Below, one piece after another: positions 27,779 through 36,311 of a stretch of 64,000 nt of DNA. Made by a program: the position numbers and the translations under genes. The stretch lies in assembly GCF_003171675.1 (NCBI RefSeq), contig NZ_QFZQ01000013.1, positions 21,720 through 85,719 of the forward strand, in the 5' to 3' direction. The notes under the pieces were generated by a model that saw nothing but the letters and a program-made list of their open reading frames with translations, was not told the DNA's origin and made no database searches. Source of the DNA: Reichenbachiella versicolor. GTDB taxonomy: Bacteria; Bacteroidota; Bacteroidia; Cytophagales; Cyclobacteriaceae. Position 1 is the first letter of the stretch, and every line of letters starts with the position of its first letter.

Positions 27779-28285
27779 TCAGGGTTTATAAACCACATTG
27801 GCACTATCTAGCCATTGTCCCCAAAGGGAGTTATAACCGTGAATATCATCGGTAATCACTCCTTCTGAATCAATGACCTCCAGTCCAGAATTGTGCCATT
27901 CGAATATTCCTCCTAACAAATTATAGACTTGTTCATATCCTGCCTTTTCAAGCTTCTCAGCAATTTTCTCGCTCCGATATCCAACAGAGCAATACACTAT
28001 AATGGGTATATTCTTGTTAAGATCCTTTAATCGGTTGATTTTGAAATCGTCATATCCCACATACTTTGCACCATCTATATGGCTTACTTGGTATTCACCT
28101 TTCGCTCTTGCATCTAAAAAAATAGCGCCTTCTGGAAGAGAATCTGTAACCTCCAACTCTGCTACTGTATGACTTAGCAGTTTACTAACCATAGCCTTGT
28201 ATGCTTTTCTTTTGAGCGTCATTTCATCAGCTTGAGCAAAGACAACAGATGGCCAAATAAATACAATAAAAGCAAGCTTATACAT
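27779..28285 (-). CDS. periplasmic rhodanese-like protein
   Basis: This 168-residue protein has a signal peptide (LAFIVFIWPSVVFAQA). The rhodanese domain (~45-145) has the start FLDARAKGEYQVSHI and an active-site loop C99-SVGYRS that carries the persulfide. It would accept or hand on sulfane sulfur in the periplasm. It overlaps the upstream thioredoxin gene by 8 bp, so they are coupled, and it stands beside the sulfur operon. Confidence 0.9.
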   Translation of the reverse strand: MYKLAFIVFIWPSVVFAQADEMTLKRKAYKAMVSKLLSHTVAELEVTDSLPEGAIFLDARAKGEYQVSHIDGAKYVGYDDFKINRLKDLNKNIPIIVYCSVGYRSEKIAEKLEKAGYEQVYNLLGGIFEWHNSGLEVIDSEGVITDDIHGYNSLWGQWLDSANVVYKP

Positions 28286-28574
28286 GAGATTCTATGACCG
28301 ACTTTAGCTGCTCCTTACCAGCCGTTCCAGCATGTCTCCACAATATTTTACCTTCCTTGAATAACATCATAGTGGGTATGCTCTGAATCTGATATTTCAA
28401 TGAAACTGCCTGATTCTTATCTACATCTACTTTGATAACTTTTGCCTTGCCTTTTACTTCACCGGAAAGCTCTTCTAGGACTGGTGCCATCATTTTACAT
28501 GGGCCACACCAATCGGCATAAAAATCGACCAATACTGGTGTAGAACTACATATTATATCTGAGAATGTTGCCAT
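28278..28574 (-). CDS. thioredoxin
   Basis: This is a classical cytoplasmic thioredoxin. From the preferred ATG at 28574 (MATFSDIICSSTPVLVDFY) it has 98 residues; the frame extends 16 codons upstream without homology. The redox motif is WCGPC (C23/C26) in DFYADWCGPCKMM, the cis-proline loop is SIPTMM, and the last helix is intact. It is followed by the periplasmic rhodanese with an 8-bp overlap. It is separated from the sulfur operon upstream by a hairpin terminator, so it may have its own promoter. Confidence 0.92.
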   Translation of the reverse strand: MATFSDIICSSTPVLVDFYADWCGPCKMMAPVLEELSGEVKGKAKVIKVDVDKNQAVSLKYQIQSIPTMMLFKEGKILWRHAGTAGKEQLKSVIESHV

Positions 28575-28755
28575 TGTATTTTTTACTGTTTGATAGAATA
28601 CAAGAATATTCAATAGTTGCATAAAGTTCGTTTGAAAGACCTATCAAAATCTATTGTTGAGCTGTTCAATCGTACTATTTTGTGAATTACCTTATAGATT
28701 CCATATCATTTCTAATATGAGACGGAATCAGGTCAAAGAAGTTGATAAAAATAGG

Positions 28756-28797
28756 TGCTCAAAATAATTGATACGCTTCACTTAATTATTTTGAGCA
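28756..28797 (-). terminator. terminator overlapping the end of the small membrane-protein gene
   Basis: A 14-bp perfect inverted repeat (TGCTCAAAATAATT and its complement, 14-base loop). On the minus strand it is followed by ACCTATTTTTATC, a T-rich run. The upstream arm contains the last codons of the small membrane-protein gene. It should end most of the sulfur-operon transcript before thioredoxin. Confidence 0.75.
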
Positions 28798-28987
28798 ATA
28801 ACAAGATGGTCAAGTACACCCAAGGGCCTCCATGCAAAAGAAAGTCAAACCAATCCATTGGATGCATACCCTCAGCACCTCCTGCTATCCATCTTAGTTT
28901 ACCTATTATGTGAGGTTCAGGAAAAAACGGAGCTAAACCAAGAGTCAAACACATCAAAATTGCTAACCTCAATTTTGAACCCTTCAT
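28778..28987 (-). CDS. small integral membrane protein of the sulfur unit
   Basis: This 69-residue protein has two hydrophobic helices (LAILMCLTLGLAPFF and GPWVYLTILLLLKIIK) linked by a loop with HIIGKLRWIAGGAEGMHPMDWFDF, which resembles small proteins seen next to YeeE/YedE genes in Bacteroidota. It starts one base from the end of the second YeeE/YedE gene, so it is part of that operon. Its job is unknown; an accessory role in sulfur transport is an inference. Confidence 0.75.
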   Translation of the reverse strand: MKGSKLRLAILMCLTLGLAPFFPEPHIIGKLRWIAGGAEGMHPMDWFDFLLHGGPWVYLTILLLLKIIK

Positions 28988-29412
28988 TAGTGTGGAAGTC
29001 TTTTCTTCATCAAGCCGTATAAAAAGGCTCCAACTATTGCCGAAAGTATTACAACTATGAACGCACTATAACCTTGTCCTAGAATAATAAACATAGGACC
29101 TGGACATGCTCCAGTCATAGCCCAACCTAAACCGAAAATAGTTCCTCCTATCAAAAGCCTAAGCACTCCTCCTTCCTTGGGTTTGATGGAAATCGGAACT
29201 CCCTCAGTCGAGTGAATATTGGACTTTTTGATCAAAGCAATTGAGAGGATGCCCAAACCTACTGCAGATCCTATCACACCATACATGTGAAATGACTGAA
29301 AATTGAACATTTCAAAAATGCGATACCACGAAGTGACTTCCGCCTTGGTCAGTATAATTCCGAATACAATTCCGACTAGTAAATACTTGATAAATTTCAT
29401 AGAACCGAACAT
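28987..29412 (-). CDS. YeeE/YedE-type sulfur transport membrane protein (half 2)
   Basis: From the TAATG start at 29412 this is a 141-residue membrane protein with four helices (MKFIKYLLVGIVFGIIL and others). The family's conserved GLGWAMTGACPGPMFI carries the cysteine thought to relay thiosulfate or persulfide sulfur. The open frame extends about 72 codons upstream, but these overlap the first YeeE/YedE gene and look like its out-of-frame shadow. A later ATG at 29400 is also possible. It pairs with the upstream half to make a two-subunit sulfur channel. Confidence 0.9.
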   Translation of the reverse strand: MFGSMKFIKYLLVGIVFGIILTKAEVTSWYRIFEMFNFQSFHMYGVIGSAVGLGILSIALIKKSNIHSTEGVPISIKPKEGGVLRLLIGGTIFGLGWAMTGACPGPMFIILGQGYSAFIVVILSAIVGAFLYGLMKKRLPH

Positions 29413-29984
29413 TATAAAGCGAAGAGAATAGGGAGAATAAAATGAGTCGTAATCAATCCCCCAATAAAAAAGCCTACCACTGCTATCAGTGAGGGAAGCT
29501 GTAAATTGCTCAAACCTGAGATGGCATGTCCCGAGGTGCATCCGCCAGCGTAGCGTGTTCCAAAACCAACAAATAACCCTCCAAATACCATCATGATGAG
29601 ACCTGACATTGAAGTCAACCCTTCCCAACCTAAAAACTGATCAGGTAAATAGCCTTGCCCCGGCTGAGCTAATCCATAGGCCTTCAAAGAGTCTACAGTA
29701 GCATCAGAGATAGCTATTTGATCGCCTGACATAAGGAAATTCTGAGCTATATATCCACCAATGACACACCCTAGTACAAATACTAGGTTCCAAACTTGCT
29801 TCTTCCAGTCAACCTTAAAATAATCAACAAACTTTCCTGCACCAGCTATGGTACAGATCGTCTCAAGGTTACTGGAGATTCCAAACTTCTTCCCAAAAAT
29901 TAATAGCAGGGTCATGACCACTGCTATTAATGGGCCAGCCACATACCAAGGCCATGGCTGGCTAACATATTCTATTAAATTCAT
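29412..29984 (-). CDS. YeeE/YedE-type sulfur transport membrane protein (half 1)
   Basis: This 190-residue membrane protein has about five helices and the family motif [17 protein letters not shown] with the conserved cysteine. Members move thiosulfate or sulfane sulfur across the inner membrane. Its stop overlaps the next gene's start as TAATG. The neighbours (rhodaneses, persulfide dioxygenase fusion) are the usual company of these split YeeE proteins in Bacteroidota and point to handling of reduced sulfur. Confidence 0.93.
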   Translation of the reverse strand: MNLIEYVSQPWPWYVAGPLIAVVMTLLLIFGKKFGISSNLETICTIAGAGKFVDYFKVDWKKQVWNLVFVLGCVIGGYIAQNFLMSGDQIAISDATVDSLKAYGLAQPGQGYLPDQFLGWEGLTSMSGLIMMVFGGLFVGFGTRYAGGCTSGHAISGLSNLQLPSLIAVVGFFIGGLITTHFILPILFAL

Positions 29985-30026
29985 ATTTTTCTCTGCTGCT
30001 GTATTCGCTACAAGAGAAAAAGAGTA

Positions 30027-30344
30027 TTACATCTCTAAATCTCCTGTCCATCCCATGATACCTCCTTGAAGGTTGATCAACTCTCCGTCGAAACCCTTTG
30101 AAGCCATCAATTGACATGCCTGTCCACTTCTATTTCCACTTCTACAGTAGATATAATAGTTTTTCGTTTTATCTAATGCATCTACTTTATTTGGAAATTC
30201 AGGATCGAAAAAATCCAAACTTGTATCAGCCCCAGCGATGTAGCCAGCATCTACTTCTTCTTGTGTTCTTACGTCTAATAATACTGCGTTGTCGTCAGCT
30301 TCGAACTTCTCCATGAAGTCCACTTCATCTAAATCTTCAAACAT
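30027..30344 (-). CDS. single-domain rhodanese
   Basis: This 105-residue cytoplasmic sulfurtransferase has the N-terminal LLDVRTQEEVDAGYI and the active-site loop C67-RSGNRSG in YYIYCRSGNRSGQAC. It likely shuttles sulfane sulfur between the YeeE channel and the dioxygenase fusion. It lies 7 bp downstream of the latter and 42 bp upstream of the YeeE half 1 gene in the same operon. Confidence 0.94.
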   Translation of the reverse strand: MFEDLDEVDFMEKFEADDNAVLLDVRTQEEVDAGYIAGADTSLDFFDPEFPNKVDALDKTKNYYIYCRSGNRSGQACQLMASKGFDGELINLQGGIMGWTGDLEM

Positions 30345-30351
30345 GATATTT

Positions 30352-31764
30352 TTATTTTTTTAAAGTCGAAGGGCAAACATAATCAGTACGCGGAACTCCA
30401 GTCTCTTTGATTCCTTTGAATCCTTTTTTTACATCTATCAACTGATCAAATCCTCTCGACTTTAAAATAGATGACGCTATCACTGATCGGTACCCTCCTG
30501 CACAGTGAACGTAGTATTGTTCATCTCTGTTCAATTCATGCATATTTTCATTGATGTAATCCAATGGCAATGTGATAGCACCCTGTACATGCTCTGACTG
30601 ATACTCACCAGGCTTTCGCACATCCAAAACATTAATCTTACCCTTTTCAAAATCACTTTCAAATTCTGATGGATCTATACTCTTCAGAGACTCAACTGTT
30701 TTACCTGTCTCTTTCCATGTTTGAAGTCCCCCTTTTAGATACCCCAGTGTATTGTCATAACCAACTCTGCTAAGTCTGGTAACAGCCTCCTCCTCTCGGC
30801 CTTCATCTACTACTAGGACTATCGGTTGCTTCAAGTCCGTGATCAAAGCCCCTACCCAAGGTGCAAACCCACCATCCAATCCTATAAAGATAGAATTAGG
30901 AATATGGGCTTTGACAAATTCATCTTGGTGACGCACATCCAATACCATTGCTCCTTCGTTATTGGCCATCGCTTCGAACGTTTCCACATCTAATGCCACC
31001 TGACCTTTTTCCAACACCGAATCAATACTCTGGTAACCGGATTTGTTCATCATCGCATTCTTTGCGAAATACTGTGGTGGCGGAGCTATACCCGTATTCA
31101 CTTCTTTCACAAACTCCTCCTTGGTCATATCTGCTCTCAAGGCATAGTTTACCTCTTTTTGATGCCCTAGTGTATCCCAAGTTTCCTTAGACATATTTTT
31201 GCCACAAGCCGAACCTGCTCCATGAGCCGGATATACGATCACATCATCTGGCAATACCATGATCTTATTTCTCAAACTATCGAACAATAGTCCCGCCAAA
31301 TCCTCTTGACTTAAATCTGACTTCACCGCCAAATCCGGCCTTCCTACATCTCCTATGAACAGTGTATCTCCCGAAAACAAAGCTTTTTCTGTCCCTGACT
31401 CGTCATATAGAAGGAATGAACTACTCTCCATCGTATGTCCTGGAGTATGTAGGACTTTCATCTTAAGCTCTCCGAAATTGAAAACCTCCTCATCCTTTGC
31501 TACTCTACTTTCGTAATTCGTCTGTGCAGTCGGACCATATATGATTTCAGCTCCAGTCTTTTTGGCGAGGTCTACATGACCAGAAACAAAGTCAGCATGA
31601 AAATGAGTCTCAAAAATGTACTTGATCTTCGCCCCCATATCATTGGCCCTCTTCACGTATTGATCTACCTCTCTCAGTGGATCGATGATGATCGCTTCAT
31701 CTCCGCTTTGTACATAGTAGGCTCCTTGAGCTAAGCATCCGGTATATATCTGTTCAACTTTCAT
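30352..31764 (-). CDS. persulfide dioxygenase-like metallo-hydrolase fused to two rhodanese domains
   Basis: This 470-residue cytoplasmic protein begins with an ETHE1-like metallo-beta-lactamase fold (residues ~1-235): H54-x-H56-x-D58 in ETHFHADFVSGH, and HTPGHTMES for another iron ligand. ETHE1 enzymes oxidise glutathione persulfide to sulfite. Two rhodanese domains follow. In the first (~262-350) the active-site position reads VVDEGREEEA, without cysteine, so it is probably inactive. The second (~365-460) keeps the cysteine in YYVHCAGGYRS. It is first in the sulfur operon, behind a 16-bp palindrome. Confidence 0.93.
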   Translation of the reverse strand: MKVEQIYTGCLAQGAYYVQSGDEAIIIDPLREVDQYVKRANDMGAKIKYIFETHFHADFVSGHVDLAKKTGAEIIYGPTAQTNYESRVAKDEEVFNFGELKMKVLHTPGHTMESSSFLLYDESGTEKALFSGDTLFIGDVGRPDLAVKSDLSQEDLAGLLFDSLRNKIMVLPDDVIVYPAHGAGSACGKNMSKETWDTLGHQKEVNYALRADMTKEEFVKEVNTGIAPPPQYFAKNAMMNKSGYQSIDSVLEKGQVALDVETFEAMANNEGAMVLDVRHQDEFVKAHIPNSIFIGLDGGFAPWVGALITDLKQPIVLVVDEGREEEAVTRLSRVGYDNTLGYLKGGLQTWKETGKTVESLKSIDPSEFESDFEKGKINVLDVRKPGEYQSEHVQGAITLPLDYINENMHELNRDEQYYVHCAGGYRSVIASSILKSRGFDQLIDVKKGFKGIKETGVPRTDYVCPSTLKK

Positions 31765-32287
31765 ATTCTAGTATCATAGTTGGTTAAACTTTTGCAATTA
31801 TACGATGGTGATATCTTGTCAGATGTAACAATTGTTACAAGTGGAATAAGAATGAAGTTACTGCATATAGTAAAATATAAAAGCAACCTCATTCAGTATA
31901 AGATTTAAAGAAAAGAATGATATCTATGAAGACGATCTCCTTTGATCATAACCAAATGCGATGCATTTAGGCTAAATCAATGTTATTGACACATTGAAAA
32001 ATTAACCTACTTTATTATGCAATATCACAAATAATTTACATCAATTGTGAAGCTTTTTTCTTTAAAAAAATGTCTTCGATGGAGATCATTGTAATTAAAG
32101 TCGACTTTACACGATATGTAAAAGATCTATTTCTTAACAATAGTTTACCACTAGATAGTAAATATCTCGTTCATAAAGCTTTTGTATCTAATTCTAAATA
32201 AACTTAAAGTGTTATTCAAGCTCTCTTCTTAGTTTTAAGAGTCATTGCTATTTTAAGGTTTTATTCAATAAAGTGGTTTAAAACAAC
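31765..32287. other. intergenic region upstream of the sulfur operon
   Basis: This 523-bp AT-rich gap lies between the FG-GAP gene end and the sulfur operon start. It holds the 16-bp palindrome at 31824-31839. I see no other conserved motif, no open frame of interest and no RNA gene; the AT-richness here is typical of Bacteroidota promoters. Confidence 0.5.
31824..31839. promoter_or_regulatory. palindrome TGTAACAATTGTTACA, likely Crp/Fnr-type operator
   Basis: A perfect 16-bp palindrome 60 bp upstream of the persulfide dioxygenase start. Its half-site TGTAAC-x-A with a six-base centre resembles Crp/Fnr-family sites in Bacteroidota. No Crp/Fnr gene is adjacent; the nearest one in the window is at 8312-8902. 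Confidence 0.6.
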
Positions 32288-34153
32288 TTACTGTCCTGCA
32301 AAATAAGTCCTATTTACCTTCTTAATTTTCAAAACCTGCCTTTCACCATTACTCCAAACAATCTCGGCTTTATCTACCTTTTTGGATTGACCAAGACCCA
32401 CATGCAGATAGTTATCAAAGCTTTGGCACGAATATGCTGATGAAACGCCTATTGTTCTCTTATATATTTTATCTCCAACAACAAGGGTGAGTTCTGCCCC
32501 CATTGCTAGCGATTTACCTGTAGGAGAGTTTCCTACTTTTACTACTACATAATGATTACGCGAGTCCAATTCATTAGTAAATAAATGCCACCTTCCTCTT
32601 TCATTTCCATAGACGATATCAAGATCCCCATCTTTATCGTAGTCAAAAGCCTCAATACCAGCTCCAGTCGCACCAAGTTCAGTCCTTATCACTCCATGTC
32701 CTTCTACTTTTTCAAACCCTTTTCCTTCTAAATTCTTATAATACACTTGCTCAAAAACCTCTGCTGAATGACCATACTTTATTATGACCATATCAGTCCA
32801 ACCATCATTATCAAAGTCCCCTGATACAGCGCCTGAAGCCTGCTCTAACATATTGACACCAAACTCCTCAGATACATCTTCAAAATCACCTTTGTCATTT
32901 CGTAACAACCTCACTGGCATATCTTCTAAATTAATTGTTTCCGGTTTTGCTACTACCTGATGGATCACACCTGAAGTAGGAGACTTAGTGTTTATTTTAA
33001 TCTTCCAATAACCGTTGCCTAAGCTCCCAATATATAACCCCTTAGCAGATGTATCTTCTGGAAAACCATTCGCTTCATCATGTGATAAAACAAAATCCTG
33101 TTGAGCATGTCTATCTTCATCTAATTTCAATAACCTAGTATTTCTTCCTACAAATACATCAAAATGAGGATATGCCATTTGTAAGTTTTCTATTCTAAAA
33201 TCTCCATCAATTTTCAAACTATCAAATTCATAAGGCTTGCCCCTTACAAAAAAATAGAACAAGTCGTCTGATTCATTATACTGGGCTTCAGTTTCAAATG
33301 GATGTTTAGCTCTAGTTAAAAGGAGATCCATATCACCATCATTGTCTATATCGATATTAGTAATCGCAGATACATTTTCAGTGTTTTTCAACTCCCCAAA
33401 AAGCTTATTAGTCTTATTTTCAAAAGCTATTCCTTCTAACCCCATAACTGAAACAAAATTAGAACCGCCGTAAAACAACAAATCCGTATCTCTGTCATTG
33501 TCAATATCAGTTAGAGCAGCACGCATGCTAAATCTATGTCCATGAGGTAAATAATCTACGAATGAGAACTTTTTTTGCTTGTCGGCCTTATACATGAAAT
33601 TGGCATGACTAAGTGTCTTTTTAGCTGCAAATGCAGTTAATAGCATATCCAAATCACCATTGTTATCAGCATCAATTAACTTAACAGCTCTTCCACGACT
33701 ATTTTCTAGATGTGACAATGCTTGACCACCTTCTACCGTTCTATCCTTATTGATTGTGAATACCCTCGTCTGGCTGAGTTTTTTTCCTCCTCCTCCTCCT
33801 GGTTGTACTATAACATCTATCCTTCCGTCTCTATCAATATCACTAACTGCAATCCCATGAGTATCTCCAAAGATAAATGGCGTACCTTGGTCAAAACGAC
33901 CTTTATTATTCCAGTACACCTCTACTCTTCTGGCGTGATCTGTAAGTAAGAGATCAAGGTATCCATCTTGATCCAAGTCGCAAATCACTGGACTATCCCA
34001 TTTCCGTCGTGATTTTTTCTCAAAACGAACAATTTCCGAACTCTCAGAAAAAATAGTCCCCTTATGCTGAGCTTGGAGTCCATCTTGAAAAAATGCCGCT
34101 AAAAAAACGACAGTCAAAAAACTATAAATACACTGAAAACTCATTCTTATCAA
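32288..34153 (-). CDS. secreted FG-GAP/VCBS-repeat protein with C-terminal ASPIC/UnbV domain
   Basis: This 621-residue protein has a signal peptide (CIYSFLTVVFLAAFFQDGLQAQ). The body is a beta-propeller of FG-GAP-type repeats with calcium-loop motifs DxDxDGxxD, for example DLDQDGYLDLLL, DIDRDGRIDVIV, DADNNGDLDMLL, DIDNDGDMDLLL, DFDNDGWTDMVI and DYDKDGDLDIVYG. The last ~90 residues (NYVVVKVGNSPTGKSLAMGAE onward) are an ASPIC/UnbV domain. Such proteins are extracellular binding or adhesion modules, not known enzymes. It is 76 bp from the kappa-carrageenase-like gene and co-directional, so a carbohydrate-binding or surface-organising role is plausible. Confidence 0.88.
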   Translation of the reverse strand: MIRMSFQCIYSFLTVVFLAAFFQDGLQAQHKGTIFSESSEIVRFEKKSRRKWDSPVICDLDQDGYLDLLLTDHARRVEVYWNNKGRFDQGTPFIFGDTHGIAVSDIDRDGRIDVIVQPGGGGGKKLSQTRVFTINKDRTVEGGQALSHLENSRGRAVKLIDADNNGDLDMLLTAFAAKKTLSHANFMYKADKQKKFSFVDYLPHGHRFSMRAALTDIDNDRDTDLLFYGGSNFVSVMGLEGIAFENKTNKLFGELKNTENVSAITNIDIDNDGDMDLLLTRAKHPFETEAQYNESDDLFYFFVRGKPYEFDSLKIDGDFRIENLQMAYPHFDVFVGRNTRLLKLDEDRHAQQDFVLSHDEANGFPEDTSAKGLYIGSLGNGYWKIKINTKSPTSGVIHQVVAKPETINLEDMPVRLLRNDKGDFEDVSEEFGVNMLEQASGAVSGDFDNDGWTDMVIIKYGHSAEVFEQVYYKNLEGKGFEKVEGHGVIRTELGATGAGIEAFDYDKDGDLDIVYGNERGRWHLFTNELDSRNHYVVVKVGNSPTGKSLAMGAELTLVVGDKIYKRTIGVSSAYSCQSFDNYLHVGLGQSKKVDKAEIVWSNGERQVLKIKKVNRTYFAGQ

Positions 34154-34229
34154 TCATTTAGACTAGAGCCAAAAATAAAAACGATGACAATAGAATACTC
34201 AGACCTTTTTAGCAGATTTCATGCAATTA

Positions 34230-36047
34230 TTATCTATTAATAATAACTGTATGAAGTTCAATCCCTTCACAATTTTGCACCTTTATTAAATAAACTCCAG
34301 ACAGTAAGGACACATCTATTGACACATCAAAACTGTCGGCTTTTTTAGATAGCACTACTTTTCCTCTCATATCTAAAACAAAAATGTTAGTAGTTGAGTC
34401 TTGGCAATCAAAGTGTACATTAATTATGTCTTTCGATGGATTGGGATAAATGATGCTTTTTTTTTCCTTAGGACTTATAGAAGTAACTCCTCCTTCAACT
34501 GTTAATGTAACTTTATCTGTTCTTCCATTATGAGACTTTGCTATAATTTCGACACTCCCTTCTTTTATAGCAGTTACCTCCCCTGTAAACTTATCAACTG
34601 TTGCCACCTCAGGATTACTTGAAGACCACTCCAAGGATAGATCTGTAGCATCTTCTGGAAAAACTACCGCAGATAGTGCTGTTGAGGTATTTGGAGCTAG
34701 TGAGTTTGATACAGGGTTAATAGAAACAGTTCTTACAGGCGTAGTACCATCATTAGCGATTATTTTCACAGGCGTAATAATATCTTCTAACCATACATCT
34801 TCTCCTTCATTTTTTGATGATGTATAAACAGGTTCTAACTGATAAAAATGTCCATTTGGCAATTCGGTAGTAGGAATCACACCATCTAATTTAATCGCTA
34901 CTTTCGCAACTCCACCGTAGCTATTCACAACCGACTTATCACTACCTATGTACTCTTTGACATTTTCATTTAATTCATTCTTTTCAATTAGTCTCACAGT
35001 CACCCCTTCCCAATTATTTGACAACACTTTCTCACCGCTACCGGGGTGGAAATGGATGTTTAAGTCTAAGTAGGTACCACTCATATATTCTAATGACTTG
35101 TATTTTTCTATATCATCCATCCAAAGTGATGGCAGTATTTCCCAAGTCCTAACATAATCTACCTTCATAGTAGTCGGCATACCTGTATCAGTAGATTTTG
35201 GGTCTATCGGATAATATTGATTACAATTCCATTTAACATGCTGTGTCCTCATACCCATTGACAGAGTTACATTCATTGGTCTATGCCAATAATTATTTGG
35301 CTTACGTGCTATTTCCTCACCATCCAAATACCAAAATATCGAATCCACTCTGTTTTCAACAGCATAGGTATGAAAGTTATTACGTGGATCAAAATCAGCT
35401 CTATAACGATTCTGGCATTCATCTGGATAACTTCCTGGTCTTTTCCAAAATTGTTTACCGTCTTCCCCAACAATAATGGTATGAAGGTTGTGATCCATAT
35501 CTTGCACATCATCTTGCTTCCCATCATGCCAATTAGCCTGCTGTAACTCTACTACATCAATCTCACTATATCGTACATCTCCTGGCTCATTTAAAGACCT
35601 GTCAATCGAGCTGAATAACCAAAAGGCTGGAGAAACTCCTGGGAATACATGCGCTCCCTTCATACTCGCTTCATAGTAACCATATGTACCGGTCGCAATA
35701 GATTTAAGAATTCCTGATTTGAAATAAAGTTCAAAATTAGAAATCTGTTTTCGACTACATCCATCAAAAAATGTTCTAGTATGTGTCTCCTGAGTTACTT
35801 GTATATTGAGAACCCCATCATTCATGCTTACATTATCTTTACTCCATGACCAAACTCCAAAATTGTTTACATTTTCCTGCCACTTAGAGTAATCCACTTC
35901 TTTGCCATTAAATTCATCAGAACGATTTTCCTTAGACTCCCATCTTAGTTGACCTCTTATCGCAGATTTTGGTAGGTGCTGCCCTATAGACATAAATGAT
36001 CTTAACACTACCCACAATAAAACAAATGCTACCACTCTTTTCATCAT
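34230..36047 (-). CDS. GH16 kappa-carrageenase-like endo-hydrolase with T9SS tail
   Basis: This 605-residue secreted enzyme has a GH16 domain (~35-315). The catalytic motif is E162-I-D164-V-V-E167 in YSEIDVVELQQ, nucleophile and acid/base glutamates with the bridging aspartate. The sequences NLHTIIVGEDGKQFWKRPGSYP, NYWHRPMNVTLSMGMR, WNCNQYYP and PTTMKVDYVRTW closely recall Pseudoalteromonas kappa-carrageenase (GH16_17), which cuts the beta-1,4 bond of kappa-carrageenan; the subfamily is from memory. A BIG2-like Ig domain (~455-535, INPVSNSLAPNTSTALSA) and a T9SS tail (IYPNPSKDIINVHFD) follow. It should act at the cell surface or outside. Confidence 0.9.
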   Translation of the reverse strand: MMKRVVAFVLLWVVLRSFMSIGQHLPKSAIRGQLRWESKENRSDEFNGKEVDYSKWQENVNNFGVWSWSKDNVSMNDGVLNIQVTQETHTRTFFDGCSRKQISNFELYFKSGILKSIATGTYGYYEASMKGAHVFPGVSPAFWLFSSIDRSLNEPGDVRYSEIDVVELQQANWHDGKQDDVQDMDHNLHTIIVGEDGKQFWKRPGSYPDECQNRYRADFDPRNNFHTYAVENRVDSIFWYLDGEEIARKPNNYWHRPMNVTLSMGMRTQHVKWNCNQYYPIDPKSTDTGMPTTMKVDYVRTWEILPSLWMDDIEKYKSLEYMSGTYLDLNIHFHPGSGEKVLSNNWEGVTVRLIEKNELNENVKEYIGSDKSVVNSYGGVAKVAIKLDGVIPTTELPNGHFYQLEPVYTSSKNEGEDVWLEDIITPVKIIANDGTTPVRTVSINPVSNSLAPNTSTALSAVVFPEDATDLSLEWSSSNPEVATVDKFTGEVTAIKEGSVEIIAKSHNGRTDKVTLTVEGGVTSISPKEKKSIIYPNPSKDIINVHFDCQDSTTNIFVLDMRGKVVLSKKADSFDVSIDVSLLSGVYLIKVQNCEGIELHTVIINR

Positions 36048-36158
36048 TTATTCCTCTTTATAAAGTACAAATCATTTATAAACAATAGTATAAAAGTGCT
36101 TCAGAAAACAATTCGTCAGATTTAACCAATTCCAAAACTGGATTATCATAAAATAAAA

Positions 36159-36185
36159 AGAGAAGTGGATTTAAGCCACCTCTCT
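36159..36185 (-). terminator. rho-independent terminator upstream of the kappa-carrageenase-like gene
   Basis: On the minus strand AGAGAGGTGG and CCACTTCTCT form a stem with one mismatch, followed by a TTTTTATTTTA run. It lies between the SusD-neighbour lipoprotein gene and the GH16 gene, so it can stop read-through from the susCD transcript or act as an attenuator. Confidence 0.75.
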
Positions 36186-36190
36186 ATTGT

Positions 36191-36264
36191 ATTAGGAAGA
36201 CGAAACAGCAAGGTTTCCTAAGCCTCACATATCTTTAATAAGAAACTAAATAGTATAAATCAAA
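36191..36264 (+). repeat. ~75-nt intergenic element, copy A (similar to 50772-50845)
   Basis: Reads ATTAGGAAGACGAAACAGCAAGG, then TTTCCTAAGC, ACATATCTT and CAAAC at nearly the same spacing as the element at 50772. It contains the hairpin GAAAC (36202) with GTTTC (36213). Nothing known explains it; see findings. Confidence 0.5.
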
Positions 36265-36281
36265 CCTTTCATTCTGAAAGG
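36265..36281 (-). terminator. short hairpin after the surface lipoprotein gene
   Basis: CCTTTCA and TGAAAGG form a 7-bp perfect stem with a 3-base loop, 31 bp after the stop of the surface lipoprotein gene; on the minus strand it is followed by TTTGATTTATA. Probably the first terminator of the susCD transcript. Confidence 0.55.
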
Positions 36282-36311
36282 CTTGACTTGTTTTGTAAAT
36301 TAAGCAAATGT

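Noticed and set aside
29413..29628. 72-codon N-terminal extension of the second YeeE/YedE half
   Set aside because: It overlaps the first half in another frame and reads as low-quality sequence; the TAATG coupling at 29412 gives the family's usual length.
35309..35527. Frames on either strand inside the kappa-carrageenase-like gene
   Set aside because: Shadows of the GH16 coding sequence with no recognisable domain.
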